A stretch of 64,000 nucleotides of DNA from the NCBI GenBank assembly GCA_947629935.1, contig CANRFQ010000002.1, forward strand, positions 39,787 to 103,786, in the 5' to 3' direction. This stretch comes from an uncultured Bacilli bacterium. GTDB taxonomy: Bacteria > Bacillota_I > Bacilli_A > RF39 > UBA660. The notes beneath the pieces are model-generated. The model made no database searches. It had not been told where the DNA came from and worked only from the letters and a program-made list of their open reading frames with translations. Position 1 is the stretch's first letter. Each line of letters begins with the position of its first letter. Both the position numbers and the translations under genes were made by a program. Of this stretch, positions 17,517 through 27,789 are shown piece by piece.

Positions 17517-18098
17517 GAATAAAAAGATATTTAATATTTTATTAGCAAAAAAATACAAGAATAAATCATATACTACTATAACCCCAAGAGTAATACCCAA
17601 TTTTAAAAATAAATTTTTTAAATGTAAGTATAAAGAATCATTTTCTTTAAAAATAAGAACTCTAAGTAATTTTTTAGTAATTTTTAAAGCTATATAACTA
17701 ATATACACTAAGCATAAAATAAAAATACATTTACATACCAAAATATGAATTAAACCAAATAAAATTCCTTTTAATTTAAAAGCACTATATAAAGAAGCTA
17801 ATAAAAAGCCAATAGATGTACATTCATAAAATAAATAAAATAATATTAAGGGAACACCTATGATTGAATAAGATAAAAAAACTAAGGCAATAATTGTAAT
17901 TAAATGCGGTAAAATCATATTTTGATGGGTAGTTTTTATAGTATCTTTTAAACCCATCATTTTTTCCATAATTACAGTTTTATTTAAATCACTTTGCATG
18001 GAAAAATAAATAATACCAAATAAAATACCTAATAATATTAAAGTAATTATTAAAACCTTGGCTGCATTTTTATTCTTCATCCTTTTCATATTTTTCAC
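17508..18098 (-). CDS. SpoIIM-like (DUF95) membrane protein
   Basis: 196 residues with about five membrane segments. The central LPHLITIIALVFLSYSIIGVPLILFYLFYECTSIGFL-like pattern (read in parts: LSYSIIGVPLILFYLFYE, then SIGFLLASLY) matches the stage II sporulation protein M family, which in sporulators joins the DMP peptidoglycan-remodelling complex with SpoIID/SpoIIP. No spoIID or spoIIP is in the window, and SpoIIM-like proteins also occur in non-sporulating bacteria, so sporulation is not implied. Confidence 0.55.
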   Translation of the reverse strand: MKNMKRMKNKNAAKVLIITLILLGILFGIIYFSMQSDLNKTVIMEKMMGLKDTIKTTHQNMILPHLITIIALVFLSYSIIGVPLILFYLFYECTSIGFLLASLYSAFKLKGILFGLIHILVCKCIFILCLVYISYIALKITKKLLRVLIFKENDSLYLHLKNLFLKLGITLGVIVVYDLFLYFFANKILNIFLFLI

Positions 18099-18164
18099 CT
18101 AATTAAATATATTTACAATGATATAAAAATATGATAAATTTATTTTGTTGAGGTGAAATTTAAA

Positions 18165-18260
18165 ATGAGTAAAAAAGCACAAAAAATAGCCGTATGGTCA
18201 ATGCTTATCGTAATGGTTGTCGGTACCCTTATCGGTATAGCTGCCTATTTATTAAGATAA
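18165..18260 (+). CDS. DUF4044-like single-pass micro-protein, 31 aa
   Basis: A basic N-terminus (MSKKAQKIAVW) is followed by one hydrophobic helix with small residues (MVVGTLIGIAAYLL) and a final Arg. This basic-then-VWxML layout is that of DUF4044 proteins of Firmicutes. GAGGTGAAA lies at correct spacing before ATG 18165, and a terminator follows the stop at once. Function unknown; probably an inner-membrane micro-protein. Confidence 0.65.
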   Translation: MSKKAQKIAVWSMLIVMVVGTLIGIAAYLLR

Positions 18261-18261
18261 A

Positions 18262-18298
18262 AAAATACTAAATTATTGCATTTAGTATTTTTATTTTT
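18262..18298. terminator. Bidirectional terminator between the micro-protein and mscL
   Basis: AAAATACTAAA pairs with TTTAGTATTTT across a short loop, with T runs on the + side and A runs on the other. Confidence 0.75.
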
Positions 18299-18737
18299 TT
18301 GACTTTTCTTTTTTTAATAAATCTCTAATTTCTTCTAATAACACTGCTTCTTCACTTTTAGTTTTTTCAACTGGTTCTTCTTCCTTTTTTGGCATTATTT
18401 TATTAATTACTTTAACAATTACAAATATGCATATGGCGATAATTAAAAAATCAATAACATTTTGAATAAAATTACCAATCATGATATTGGCATTACCAAA
18501 AGTAATTTTTAAAGATGTAAAATCATGACCCCCAATTATTACGCCAATAACAGGCATTAAAATATCACTAACTATTGAAGTAACAATCTTACCAAATGCA
18601 CCTCCTATAATAACACCAACAGCTAAATCAACTACATTACCTTTGGCAATAAATTCTTTAAATTCATTAATAAATTTATTTCCTTTAATTTTTTTTAAGT
18701 TTTCTTTAACATCTTTTTTTATTTCTTTTTTCTCCAT
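18291..18737 (-). CDS. mscL: Large-conductance mechanosensitive channel MscL
   Basis: 148 residues from ATG 18737. Seen: an amphipathic N-helix leading to [27 protein letters not shown] (quoted in part: [17 protein letters not shown]), the first pore helix; an extracellular loop; a second helix [17 protein letters not shown]; and a charged C-terminal bundle EEIRDLLK. MscL is the emergency valve opened by membrane tension in osmotic downshock. The frame starts 15 bp earlier (18752), but that region supplies the GGAGGA ribosome site, so the inner ATG is preferred. The N-terminal basic extension is longer than usual. Confidence 0.92.
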   Translation of the reverse strand: MEKKEIKKDVKENLKKIKGNKFINEFKEFIAKGNVVDLAVGVIIGGAFGKIVTSIVSDILMPVIGVIIGGHDFTSLKITFGNANIMIGNFIQNVIDFLIIAICIFVIVKVINKIMPKKEEEPVEKTKSEEAVLLEEIRDLLKKEKSKK

Positions 18738-18848
18738 TATTACTTCCTCCACTTCTTTAATTATATAAAATTATCTTTCTTTTGTATATATTTTTGAAAC
18801 TTGGTTTTATTTAAGTTTTTTGAAGTTTTAGCTATTCGTTAAGCTACT

Positions 18849-20111
18849 TTAGCGAAAATAGCGCCTTGCTTGGGCTTCTATGTTTTTCCGATTTTCATTT
18901 TCAACTTTGGTTAATCTTTTAATTCTTTCCTTTTCACTTTCTGATTGACCATATTTATTTCTTGCACTTTCCATAAGTTTCACATCAGGAGAATAGGATG
19001 CTATCTGTGTTAAAATATCCATATTATTTCCTATTTTATTTGTTTCATAAGCTAACATTAATTGTTCTAAAGTATAAAAATTTGGCATGTTGACGATTAA
19101 ATTAATTAAATCTTTATTTTGAACAACCCTCTCATCTTTAAAGCAATTAAGTAAAAGACGAGAATGATACCAACCAGCAGCTTTAGAAAAAGACTTTAAT
19201 AGTTCTTTATTGTTTCGTAATTTTTCATCTTTTAATGCTTCGTAAATTACCATTAGATACCTAGAAAAAGTCATATTATTTTTCGTTTCTAGGTAAGATA
19301 AGGCAACTTTAAATATATATTGGCGAATTTTTTCATCTTTATAACATGGTAAGTCATACATATCCATATAACTACCTGCTGCTTGGCCCTGGTTGTATTT
19401 TCTAATTATATACATAAGATTTTCTATTTCTTTTTTTATAATTTCTTCATCATCAAAAGAATTTAAAATTTTGTCTATTTTATTATTAAAATTTTTTCTT
19501 TGCTCACCTTCTATAGAAAAATATTCTTTTAAAAGAAAGGCATTATTAAGTTTCTTATTTTCTAATAATCCTTTTATGGTATCTTCTTCATATTGCAGAT
19601 AATTACCATGTGATAATACATCTAATATTTCCGGATCACTTAAGTAAGAAGAATTTTCAATACAAACGACAAAATAAGTTTGTAAACTTCCTTTAACTGT
19701 TCTACAATTAAATAGCATTTTTTTTAGACTATCGATATCGGAATACATTTCTTGCATTTTCTTTTTATTGTCTTCATTTCGCATCCTAACTCTACTCATA
19801 CCATAAACTAGAGCACTTTTTATACTTGCTGGGGTAGTTTTTACCCATTCGATTAGTTCAGCATCTTGGTTAATCCATTTTTTGTTAAATAATTTAAGAT
19901 CATTGTCCAAAAATGATGTATCATCATTATTAACTAAATAATCATAGATTCCCTTTTTATGCTTAAATTTTTTTATAGATTCTAATAACTCGATATAACT
20001 ATCTCGCTGAATTTCTCTTCTATGAGACATATAATCATCATAAAATACATCATAACTTCTTTCTAACTCTTTATCGCCATCGGCTGAAAAATCATATACA
20101 ATTGATTCCAT
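18849..20111 (-). CDS. Hypothetical helical protein, 420 aa
   Basis: Not recognised. Nearly all-helical with many charged residues; the region around 260–390 looks like irregular two-helix repeats (DLPCYKDEKIRQYIF, LKDEKLRNNKELLKSF, FKDERVVQNKDLINL), each with a K-D-E-[KR] helix start, suggesting a solenoid. The basic C-terminus may bind RNA or a partner. It follows the coiled-coil gene 20143–20769 by 31 bp and is probably co-transcribed with it. Confidence 0.55.
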   Translation of the reverse strand: MESIVYDFSADGDKELERSYDVFYDDYMSHRREIQRDSYIELLESIKKFKHKKGIYDYLVNNDDTSFLDNDLKLFNKKWINQDAELIEWVKTTPASIKSALVYGMSRVRMRNEDNKKKMQEMYSDIDSLKKMLFNCRTVKGSLQTYFVVCIENSSYLSDPEILDVLSHGNYLQYEEDTIKGLLENKKLNNAFLLKEYFSIEGEQRKNFNNKIDKILNSFDDEEIIKKEIENLMYIIRKYNQGQAAGSYMDMYDLPCYKDEKIRQYIFKVALSYLETKNNMTFSRYLMVIYEALKDEKLRNNKELLKSFSKAAGWYHSRLLLNCFKDERVVQNKDLINLIVNMPNFYTLEQLMLAYETNKIGNNMDILTQIASYSPDVKLMESARNKYGQSESEKERIKRLTKVENENRKNIEAQARRYFR

Positions 20112-20142
20112 TTTACTTCCTCCGTATTTTAATTATATCTAA

Positions 20143-20769
20143 TTAACTTGTAATAGTATATGTTTTTTTATAATGACTTTCTAATGAGTCTGGTTTTTCC
20201 TCATTTATTCCCCAACGTAAGCGAATTTCTAAATATAAATCATTAAAATTATGAAATGTGTTCTTTTTAAACATATTTAATTTTCCATCAAAATCACTAT
20301 GAAAGATATCTTGGTAATTATCATTTATTTGTTTGAAATAAGCATAATTATTATATAGTTGCTCTAAAGAAGACTGCAAATTGTCAACAGAAATGCTTCC
20401 TGTTATTTCATTAATCTGATTATTAATATCTTTTAAAATTTTACAATATTCACTCTTAGCACGTCTAATAATTACTGGTTTAATTTCTGGTAAACTTTGG
20501 TACCTATTCCAAGTGATATCATTCCAAATATTATCAATAATCCTATCGGCTTGTTTAACTAAATGATTAATTTCAATACTGTAAATAACTCCCATTTGTT
20601 GTTTAACATTTTTCAACATATGTTCTATTTTAGTTATTTCTCGTTTTAAATTAACTATTTCTTCAATTTCGTCATTATTATCTTGAGCTATTGCTTTTAA
20701 AGCACTTTGATATTGTTTTAAATAATTAATAATCGTCACAAGCTGGGTTTTAACAACCGCCTCACTCAT
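20143..20769 (-). CDS. Hypothetical coiled-coil protein, 208 aa
   Basis: Not recognised. Long helices with heptad-like spacing (about 1–60 and 95–165), including EEIVNLKREITKIEHMLKNV, and no membrane segment. AGAGGTGG precedes ATG 20769. Its downstream neighbour is the helical solenoid-like protein, so the two may form a complex (inference from gene order). Confidence 0.5.
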   Translation of the reverse strand: MSEAVVKTQLVTIINYLKQYQSALKAIAQDNNDEIEEIVNLKREITKIEHMLKNVKQQMGVIYSIEINHLVKQADRIIDNIWNDITWNRYQSLPEIKPVIIRRAKSEYCKILKDINNQINEITGSISVDNLQSSLEQLYNNYAYFKQINDNYQDIFHSDFDGKLNMFKKNTFHNFNDLYLEIRLRWGINEEKPDSLESHYKKTYTITS

Positions 20770-20821
20770 TTATAATCCACCTCTTTATAGTTTTATATCT
20801 TATCGCAAATAAAAAAAATAA

Positions 20822-21481
20822 TCAATTAGAAACTAATATCTTTTTGATTATTTTTATTTGTTTTTTAATTTTCATTCTAATTAATATTTTTAATTTCGGA
20901 ACTTTGTTTAAAATAGTAATATTTTTAGTTAATAAATAATGAAAATAATCTTTACTATCCTTCTTTTTAATTAAAATTGGCCCATACATGAGCTCGGAGT
21001 AATTGTATTTATGTACTCCTTTTATAAATTCAATTATGACATAGTATTTATTTTTATCTAAAACAACTACTTCCTGCTTTATGATATAGCCTCTACTATT
21101 CATTACTTTTCTTAATGAAAATAAATCATTATTACTTTGGACAATAATTTTTTCAATATTTTCTAATTTATGCGCGTCAGCTAAAATTTTTAAAATAGTA
21201 GATGTTCCCATTCCAGAAATAACCACAGTATTAAAGCCTTTAACATTTATATTTGTCAGACCATCACTTAAAACTGTCATTATTTTATCTTCCATTTTCT
21301 CCTTTTTAATATTTGCAATGGCATTATTTAAAGCATTTTGATTAATGTCACTAGCTATTAATTTAGCACAGCCTAAATGAGCAAGATAAAGACACAAATA
21401 TCCATGATCACAGCCAATATCTATAACATTATCTTTCTTTTTAATTAAAGAAGCAATAGCTTTTAATCTTAAAGAGAGCAT
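20822..21481 (-). CDS. trmK: tRNA (adenine(22)-N1)-methyltransferase TrmK
   Basis: 219 residues. The family N-terminus (LSLRLKAIASLI), the SAM-binding motif VIDIGCDHGYLCLYLA and motif IV-like TVVISGMGTSTILKIL are present, and the C-terminal coiled-coil is rich in Lys. It makes m1A22 in tRNA. The start codon overlaps the stop of sigA by one base (TAATG), giving the order dnaG–sigA–trmK usual in Bacilli. Confidence 0.9.
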   Translation of the reverse strand: MLSLRLKAIASLIKKKDNVIDIGCDHGYLCLYLAHLGCAKLIASDINQNALNNAIANIKKEKMEDKIMTVLSDGLTNINVKGFNTVVISGMGTSTILKILADAHKLENIEKIIVQSNNDLFSLRKVMNSRGYIIKQEVVVLDKNKYYVIIEFIKGVHKYNYSELMYGPILIKKKDSKDYFHYLLTKNITILNKVPKLKILIRMKIKKQIKIIKKILVSN

Positions 21482-22572
21482 TAGTCATCACTTAAGAAGT
21501 CTTTTAACTTTTTAGCACGAGAAGGATGTCTTAATTTACGTAAAGCTTTGGCTTCAATTTGACGAATACGTTCACGCGTAACATTAAATCTTTTTCCTAC
21601 TTCTTCTAGAGTATGACTTGTTCCATCAATAAGACCAAATCTTAATTCCAATACTTCTTGTTCTCTTTCTTGTAAAGTCATTAAAACATTTTTTATTTCC
21701 TCTTTTAATATTTCATTAGTGGCATATTCCTCTGGAGACATGCTATTAATATCTGGTAAAAAGTCTCCTAGGTGAGAATCATCTTCCTCGCCAATTGGTG
21801 TCTCCAAAGAAACTGGATCTTGAGATATTTTAATAACTTCACGAACTTTTTCGACGGTAATACCCATTCTCTTTGCTATCTCTTCTTCAGATGGTTCACG
21901 ATTTAATTCCAAAGTCATTTGTCTTTGAATACGTACCATTTTATTAATTGTTTCTACCATATGAACTGGAACACGAATAGTTCGCGCTTGGTCAGCTAAA
22001 GCTCGGGTAATAGCTTGTCTAATCCACCAAGTAGCATAAGTAGAAAACTTATATCCTTTATCATAATCAAATTTCTCAACGGCTTTCATTAGCCCAATAT
22101 TTCCTTCTTGAATTAAATCAAGAAATAAAAGACCGCGACCTACATAACGTTTGGCAATAGAAACTACTAAACGTAAATTGGATTCCGCCAATTTGTTTTT
22201 AGCCATCTCATCTCCCGCTGCGGAAGCTATGGATAACTCTCTTTCTTCTTCGGCTGAAAGTAAGCTAATACGGCCAATTTCTTTTAAATACATACGAACG
22301 GGATCATTGATATTGACGTCCTTAGTTATTTCTTCATCATTTAAAATCTCAACTTCATTTTTAGATTTTGAAGAGTCGCCACCTTCCTCATCTTCAGCTA
22401 TTATTTCAATATTGTTTTCAACAAAAAAATTATATAAATCATCTAAAGTATCATTATCAACTTCTAGACCTTTTAAAGCATTAGCTAATTCTTCAAAAGT
22501 AATATACCCTCTTGTCTTTCCTAATTTTAATAAATCTTTTTTTCTTTCCTCTAAACTTTTTATTTCTACCAT
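21481..22572 (-). CDS. sigA: Primary RNA polymerase sigma factor SigA/RpoD
   Basis: 363 residues. Region 1.1-like N-terminus with an acidic stretch, region 1.2 ([11 protein letters not shown]), region 2 with the −10 recognition and melting segment ([13 protein letters not shown]), region 3 ([12 protein letters not shown]), and region 4 ([19 protein letters not shown]). This is the housekeeping sigma factor, consistent with the TTGACA/TATAAT promoters seen in the window. ATG 22572 is chosen over GTG 22581 because the AAGGAAG ribosome site lies right before the GTG. It follows the dnaG stop by one base. Confidence 0.96.
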   Translation of the reverse strand: MVEIKSLEERKKDLLKLGKTRGYITFEELANALKGLEVDNDTLDDLYNFFVENNIEIIAEDEEGGDSSKSKNEVEILNDEEITKDVNINDPVRMYLKEIGRISLLSAEEERELSIASAAGDEMAKNKLAESNLRLVVSIAKRYVGRGLLFLDLIQEGNIGLMKAVEKFDYDKGYKFSTYATWWIRQAITRALADQARTIRVPVHMVETINKMVRIQRQMTLELNREPSEEEIAKRMGITVEKVREVIKISQDPVSLETPIGEEDDSHLGDFLPDINSMSPEEYATNEILKEEIKNVLMTLQEREQEVLELRFGLIDGTSHTLEEVGKRFNVTRERIRQIEAKALRKLRHPSRAKKLKDFLSDD

Positions 22573-22573
22573 T

Positions 22574-24334
22574 TTAAACACTTCCTTTTTTAAGCTCTGC
22601 TATTTGCATTGCAATTTCTATTTTTTTATTTTTATCTAATTCTTCTTTTAAACTTTGTTTTAATTCTTTAATTGTCTTTTGTTTATTACCTTTTTGAATA
22701 CTATTTAAATAATCCATAAATACATTTTCATCCAATTGTTCTTCACTACCCTCATTTATTATATCCAAAACTTCTGGATAAAAACGTTCATTGGTACTGG
22801 CATATGTTAAAAAATCAGCCATACTAATTGTTTTATTTGATTCATAATAATAAATAATAGCTTTGGCAATCTCGCGAAAATTTAAATTGTCTAAGAAAAC
22901 CAAATTATCTTGATATATGCGTATGTACTTTGCTTCATTTATCATATAAAATAATAGTTTCTTACAAGCAACTTGATAAGTATTATTTTTAACTTGCTTC
23001 TTTAACGCAATCTCACTTTCAACCTTAAATTCGGTTTTTTCTGCATTATTTTTATTCGCAGTAATATTTTGGAGTTTTTCTTTGAGCATATCATACTCTA
23101 AGTTATAATCCGTAGCTAATTTTTTTAAAGTAACATCAATTAACAGCGGATCTTGTTCAAAAGCAATATCTAAAAGAACATCATTAATATAATTAACTAA
23201 ATCTACAGCTTGCTCTAAATTTTTATTTTGTTTTAAATAATTTAAACTAAAATCAAAATATTTTAAGGGCTCTTTTAAATTTTTTTGAAAAGCCTCAATG
23301 CCATTTTTTAAAATATATTCATCAGGATCTTTAGCCCCACTTAATTTAATTACTTCAATTTCAAAATTATCTTTTTTAAGTAACTGACCTATATCATAAA
23401 TAGCTTTTTGACCTGCACTATCATTATCTAAACATAAAACTACTTTAGCATTTAACTTTTTTAATAAGACAATCTGATCTTTTGTAAGAGAAGTTCCCAT
23501 AATAGCTAAAATATTTTTAACCCCATTAATATATAGACGAATAGCATCCATGTATCCTTCTACCAAAATAACTGCTTTTTCATTACGAATAAATGGCTTC
23601 GCCCTGTGATAATTAAATAAAATTTGCCCTTTTTTAAAAATAATAGTTTCTCTTGTATTAACGTATTTAGCAGCTTCACTTTCATAATAAACACGACCAC
23701 TAAAGCCAACAATATGGCCATTGGGATCATGTAAAGGAAACATTATTCGATTAACAAAATAATCATATGGACTATCATGAGTATTTACTAAGGCGACATC
23801 ATCCATTTCTTTTTCCGTATATTTCTTACTTTTTAATAATCTATATAACATTTGTCGATCAGTCAAAGTTAATCCAATACCGAATTCCGCTATGGCATTT
23901 TTATCTAAACCTCTTTGCTGCAAATATTCTCGCGCTTGAATACCTAACTCGGTTTTTAAATTATTTTGAAAAAATTTCTGCGCAAGATCCATCATGTCAT
24001 AATATCTAGTGTTTTTATCATTTTGTTTTATATTTATAGCATTTGATAAAGTTATTCCATAACGTTTGGCCAAAATATCAACAGCTTCCAAAAAGGAAAC
24101 ATTTTCATAATTTTGAACAAAAGTTATTACATTACCAGCAGCCCCACAAGAAAAACATTTATAAATTTGTTTTTCAGCCGAAACACTCATACTTGGGGAA
24201 TGATCCTCATGAAAAGGACAAACCCCAAAATAATTTTTACCTTTGTGCATCAGTGGAATATAGCTACTAATAACTTCTACTATATCAGCATGCATACGAA
24301 CGTTATTAATTTCCTCTAGTGGAAGTATTGCCAT
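22574..24334 (-). CDS. dnaG: DNA primase DnaG
   Basis: 586 residues. It lays RNA primers for lagging-strand synthesis. Seen: an N-terminal zinc ribbon (CPFH near 39 and CFSC near 60), the RNA polymerase core with the TOPRIM motif [12 protein letters not shown] near 255 and [11 protein letters not shown] near 305, and a C-terminal DnaB-interaction region of about 130 residues that is poorly conserved. The GAGGGGTG ribosome site precedes ATG 24334. First gene of the dnaG–sigA–trmK block. Confidence 0.95.
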   Translation of the reverse strand: MAILPLEEINNVRMHADIVEVISSYIPLMHKGKNYFGVCPFHEDHSPSMSVSAEKQIYKCFSCGAAGNVITFVQNYENVSFLEAVDILAKRYGITLSNAINIKQNDKNTRYYDMMDLAQKFFQNNLKTELGIQAREYLQQRGLDKNAIAEFGIGLTLTDRQMLYRLLKSKKYTEKEMDDVALVNTHDSPYDYFVNRIMFPLHDPNGHIVGFSGRVYYESEAAKYVNTRETIIFKKGQILFNYHRAKPFIRNEKAVILVEGYMDAIRLYINGVKNILAIMGTSLTKDQIVLLKKLNAKVVLCLDNDSAGQKAIYDIGQLLKKDNFEIEVIKLSGAKDPDEYILKNGIEAFQKNLKEPLKYFDFSLNYLKQNKNLEQAVDLVNYINDVLLDIAFEQDPLLIDVTLKKLATDYNLEYDMLKEKLQNITANKNNAEKTEFKVESEIALKKQVKNNTYQVACKKLLFYMINEAKYIRIYQDNLVFLDNLNFREIAKAIIYYYESNKTISMADFLTYASTNERFYPEVLDIINEGSEEQLDENVFMDYLNSIQKGNKQKTIKELKQSLKEELDKNKKIEIAMQIAELKKGSV

Positions 24335-24455
24335 ATCTTCACACCCCTCTACTATTTATATATTATAGGTAAAGGCCTAATTTCCTTTTTTTTCTTGCAA
24401 AAATGGCAAATTTTTTTAATTTTTTGCTACTTTTTCCTTTTTTTAACCATAATTT

Positions 24456-25358
24456 TTAATATTTTGGCGTAATTTTAGTTAAAAGAGGAACATAATCTTT
24501 TATATCCTCTTGCGTCATTTCACAAGTAATGTTGTGGGGTTTAGAAACAACTTTGCCATTTTCAATAGCATAATTTTCATAATTAGGATGATTATAAAAT
24601 ACATCTTCTCTTTCCCTTAAAGCTTTTCCATACTCATCTATATCATTATATAAAGGACGAATAGCATTATTAGAAAAAATCGTTTTTAAATCGTCAGTAA
24701 ATATATTGCCAAGACAATTACTGCCATTTACAGCATAAGTTGAATTACAATTCACAATATTACCTTCCACATCAAAACTAACAAGAGGTCCAACATAATG
24801 AAATTTTTGACCTTTATACTCTTCCAGATAATTAATAAAACCTAGAACCGCAGGTTTAGCTTTTTTATAATAATTTATTTGCGTAGCGTTACCAATATCA
24901 TATAAACATTTTGGTAACTTCTTTATTCCAGCAAAATGTTTTTCTTGCATTATTTTTTTAACATTTTCATAATAATCAAGCAATAACCCATTTCTTAAAA
25001 TACTTTGATCATGAAAATAATCGCCACTTATATAAATTTTTCCCTCTAAAAAATGACTCTTAAGTAATTGAAAGAAATTTGGATTATACAGGGTTCCATT
25101 TGTAATAACTTCATATTGTCCCACTGTAACATGTTTTTCTTTTAAGACTTTAAGCAAAAGTTTTAATTCTTCCCATGCCAGTTGTACTTCGCCCCCACTT
25201 ATAACCAGTCTATTACAAAAAACTGTATCATTAAAAATAGCTTCTAGAACTTTTTTGGTGATTTTTTTGCCTGTAGGCTTGCCCTTCATACACATATCAC
25301 AATCTAAATTACATACCTGTGCTAGCTCAATCGATAAAGTATCAATTAAATATTTCAT
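24456..25358 (-). CDS. Radical SAM enzyme
   Basis: 300 residues. The CNLDCDMC motif near residues 20–27 (C-x3-C-x2-C) ligates the SAM-cleaving 4Fe-4S cluster, followed by LVISGGEVQLAWEEL (GGE motif) and NGTLYN. The C-terminal half has further cysteines (CLYD, CNSTYAVNGSNCLGNIF, CEM), some of which could ligate an auxiliary SPASM-like cluster. The frame starts at 25394, but ATG 25358 follows GGTGGGGG. Substrate unknown. It lies 55 bp after the RnfD-like gene in the same direction, so a shared transcript is plausible. Confidence 0.8.
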   Translation of the reverse strand: MKYLIDTLSIELAQVCNLDCDMCMKGKPTGKKITKKVLEAIFNDTVFCNRLVISGGEVQLAWEELKLLLKVLKEKHVTVGQYEVITNGTLYNPNFFQLLKSHFLEGKIYISGDYFHDQSILRNGLLLDYYENVKKIMQEKHFAGIKKLPKCLYDIGNATQINYYKKAKPAVLGFINYLEEYKGQKFHYVGPLVSFDVEGNIVNCNSTYAVNGSNCLGNIFTDDLKTIFSNNAIRPLYNDIDEYGKALREREDVFYNHPNYENYAIENGKVVSKPHNITCEMTQEDIKDYVPLLTKITPKY

Positions 25359-25413
25359 ATTAACCCCCACCAATTGCCCCTTATAATAGCACAAAAGAAA
25401 AAAATTTGCAAAA

Positions 25414-26295
25414 TTAGATTACAAATTTTCGATCAAAAATTTTATTTCCTAAACTAACTAAAAAGATGGCAATAAATATTCCATAATAAATATGCAAAAA
25501 TACCATTAAAATAAAATTCAAAAGAGCAATTAAGACGCTATAAATTATTTTACCTTTTTTAGTGTAACTACTAGTCAATGTTTGCGGAGCGATAAAAACA
25601 GCACCAAAAATAGTAAATCCTGATAAAAATAATTGCCACAAATTATAATCGTAGGAAATTAAACTATATATCACCATTAAAATTATCGAAGTAATAATAA
25701 TATAAAACGGTATATCTTTTTTATAAACTGGTGTCGTAGTCAAAATAATAAAACTAACTAAACACCAAAAATTACTTGTGGTAAAAGTCCCACCAATACT
25801 TCTTCCCATGAAGATATTTAAATAAGACAAGCTTAAATTTGTTTCATAATTAGAAGCATAAGCATTTAAATTAAATAAATTTAAACTAACTATTAGAATC
25901 AAAAGAAGTAAAGATATAACATTTACTTTCGTATCTAATTTGAAAAATTTACAAAAACATATTGCAACGAATAAAATTAAAGTTAATAGTAAATAATTGC
26001 AATCCATAGGCATTACCATACAGATAATTAAACTATAAAGAGGAATAAAACGATTGTATTCTTTAAATGGCTTTTTTAAATAAAATTTTTGATATAAATA
26101 CTCTACTAATAAGCCAATACCTAACCCAATAATTATTAAAAGAAGTGGCTTTAATAAATAAATAAAGCTAGCTTTTTGATAATTTAAAATAATATTTTTA
26201 TATAGACCATAAAATATTAAAGGAATTAAAGCAAGATAATAACGATTAAAATAACTTTGATAAGAATTATTACTTTTCAGATAAGGAGTTTTCAT
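25414..26295 (-). CDS. RnfD/NqrB-like membrane subunit
   Basis: 293 residues with about nine membrane segments. The segments MGRSIGGTFTTSN and GAVFIAPQTLTSSYTKKGKI sit where RnfD proteins carry GxxGETS and TDPVTSPxTxxGK; both are recognisable but degenerate, and the acidic/Asp positions of the second are replaced. RnfD is the FMN-bearing membrane subunit of Rnf ion-pumping electron-transport complexes. Start ATG 26295 overlaps the stop of the RnfC-like gene by one base (TAATG) and has AAAGGAGG. No rnfA, B, E or G gene is in the window. Confidence 0.62.
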   Translation of the reverse strand: MKTPYLKSNNSYQSYFNRYYLALIPLIFYGLYKNIILNYQKASFIYLLKPLLLIIIGLGIGLLVEYLYQKFYLKKPFKEYNRFIPLYSLIICMVMPMDCNYLLLTLILFVAICFCKFFKLDTKVNVISLLLLILIVSLNLFNLNAYASNYETNLSLSYLNIFMGRSIGGTFTTSNFWCLVSFIILTTTPVYKKDIPFYIIITSIILMVIYSLISYDYNLWQLFLSGFTIFGAVFIAPQTLTSSYTKKGKIIYSVLIALLNFILMVFLHIYYGIFIAIFLVSLGNKIFDRKFVI

Positions 26296-27431
26296 TAGCA
26301 ATCCTCCTTTAAATTTAAATTTATTTTGGCTGGACAAACATAACTACATAAATTACAACCATTACATCTTTCTAAATATTCCTTAGGAATTTTAGGTAAA
26401 TTTTTGAGATATTTAGGATTTAAATTACGCGGACAGCATTCATAACATAATCCACAGTTTAAACAAGGCTGAACTAAGTAATTATCTTTAGGCATTAAAA
26501 AGATACTTTCCAAATCATTAGTTACTATCATCTTTGAAATATTAAGGTATTTACCTTTCATTAAACCATTAATAATTATTTTATATTCTTGATCATTTTT
26601 TAACTCTACTTTTTTTAAAACGTCAGATACTAAAGTACCCAATTTAACATTAATTACCTTGGGTTTTTTTACTCCTAACCCACTTATCGTAATATATTTT
26701 TTAGTTGTCAATCTATTCTTTTTTAGTAAATTATAAATGACAATAATATCTTTAACATCTAAAAAACTATAATTACTTTCTGCATTAAATAAAAAGTTTT
26801 GTAAATTTACATTATCTTCTAAACCATAGTAATTTGGGACTAATTTTAATTTAATTTGCGGATAGCGACCAATATTATTAATTATCTTACCCACGCTATT
26901 AGCATCATTATTTTTTAAGACAATATATACTTTTGGCAAATCTAAAGTTTTTCTTAAAAGATCAACAGTTTGTAAAATATTGTCAGTTTTCTTTTCGAGT
27001 AACATAACTTTATTAGCTACATAAATATCATCTTCTATAGCATTTATAACTAAGTTTTCTTCGATATTATCTAAAAAATATAAGTTATATTTATGAAGAA
27101 TATTTAATATTTCCTCTTTTTGATATTCATTAAATTTTTGTTTATGTAATGAAACTTCTTTAAATCTTTCTTTACCATCATTTTTTATAACTAAACACTG
27201 AATTTTATGATCTATGGCATCTACACAGTCCTGAATACCTAATATATTACCAGATACAGGAGCATAAACATCTTGTGCCAGTTCTTGTTCTTTATATATA
27301 TAATCATTAGATTTAATTTTTAAAGTTTTAAAATCATTTATAGGTACATAAATATATTCTGAATCGATAAATTCGGTTACATAGGTAGATACTTTTAAGT
27401 CATATTCATTTTTAATACTTACATACCTCAC
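26295..27431 (-). CDS. RnfC-like electron-transfer protein with two 4Fe-4S sites
   Basis: 378 residues. A biotinyl-lipoyl-like N-terminus (VYAPVSGNILGI), a segment LVINAIEDDIYVANKVMLLE that aligns with the LIINAAECEPYI region of RnfC, an SLBB-like stretch (ISGLGVKKPKVINVKLGTLV), then two ferredoxin-type motifs CLNCGLCYECCP and CNGCNLCSYVCP near the C-terminus. The glycine-rich GLGGAxFP loop that binds FMN/NADH in RnfC is not seen before the LVINA segment, where HKYNLYFLDN stands instead. GTG 27431 is preferred because AGGTGG overlaps GTG 27440. Likely transfers electrons to the coupled RnfD-like protein (inference). Confidence 0.65.
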   Translation of the reverse strand: MRYVSIKNEYDLKVSTYVTEFIDSEYIYVPINDFKTLKIKSNDYIYKEQELAQDVYAPVSGNILGIQDCVDAIDHKIQCLVIKNDGKERFKEVSLHKQKFNEYQKEEILNILHKYNLYFLDNIEENLVINAIEDDIYVANKVMLLEKKTDNILQTVDLLRKTLDLPKVYIVLKNNDANSVGKIINNIGRYPQIKLKLVPNYYGLEDNVNLQNFLFNAESNYSFLDVKDIIVIYNLLKKNRLTTKKYITISGLGVKKPKVINVKLGTLVSDVLKKVELKNDQEYKIIINGLMKGKYLNISKMIVTNDLESIFLMPKDNYLVQPCLNCGLCYECCPRNLNPKYLKNLPKIPKEYLERCNGCNLCSYVCPAKINLNLKEDC

Positions 27432-27519
27432 AATTACCACCTAATAATAAATTAACACTTAAAATATTTATTAGCAATATAAATTTAAAAAATAAGATAG
27501 ATAATAAGTAATTATTTTA

Positions 27520-27648
27520 TTACAAAGGGTTAAGCTGATTACGCCATTTATATTTTGCCTTTTGTCGATGTTCCAGTGACCATAATATTTTAATAACCTC
27601 AGCTGAAGTTTGCTAAACAAATAAAACCTCATCATTTAATGAACGGTT
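27520..27648 (-). pseudogene. Coding remnant with internal stop
   Basis: A 349-bp gap (27441–27789) holds no intact gene. On the minus strand one frame reads NRSLNDEVLFV, an in-frame TAG, then 30 coding-like codons ending KYKWRNQLNPL and TAA. The composition is unlike random AT-rich DNA, so it looks like the tail of a decayed gene. Family unknown. The rest of the gap shows only AT-rich sequence. Confidence 0.35.
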
Positions 27649-27789
27649 TTAATATATTTTTATTACTTAGTCTTTTATAATATTTACTCAAATATTATTT
27701 GATATTATCTAACCTAAATAAAGTATATAATATTTATTTCTATAAGTGCATAAGTCCTAATTAAATCAATTACCTAAAAATAATATAAA

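Noticed and set aside
22151..22639. 162-residue plus-strand frame opposite sigA
   Set aside because: It is a shadow of the sigA/dnaG coding region with Ser-rich composition expected from the antisense.
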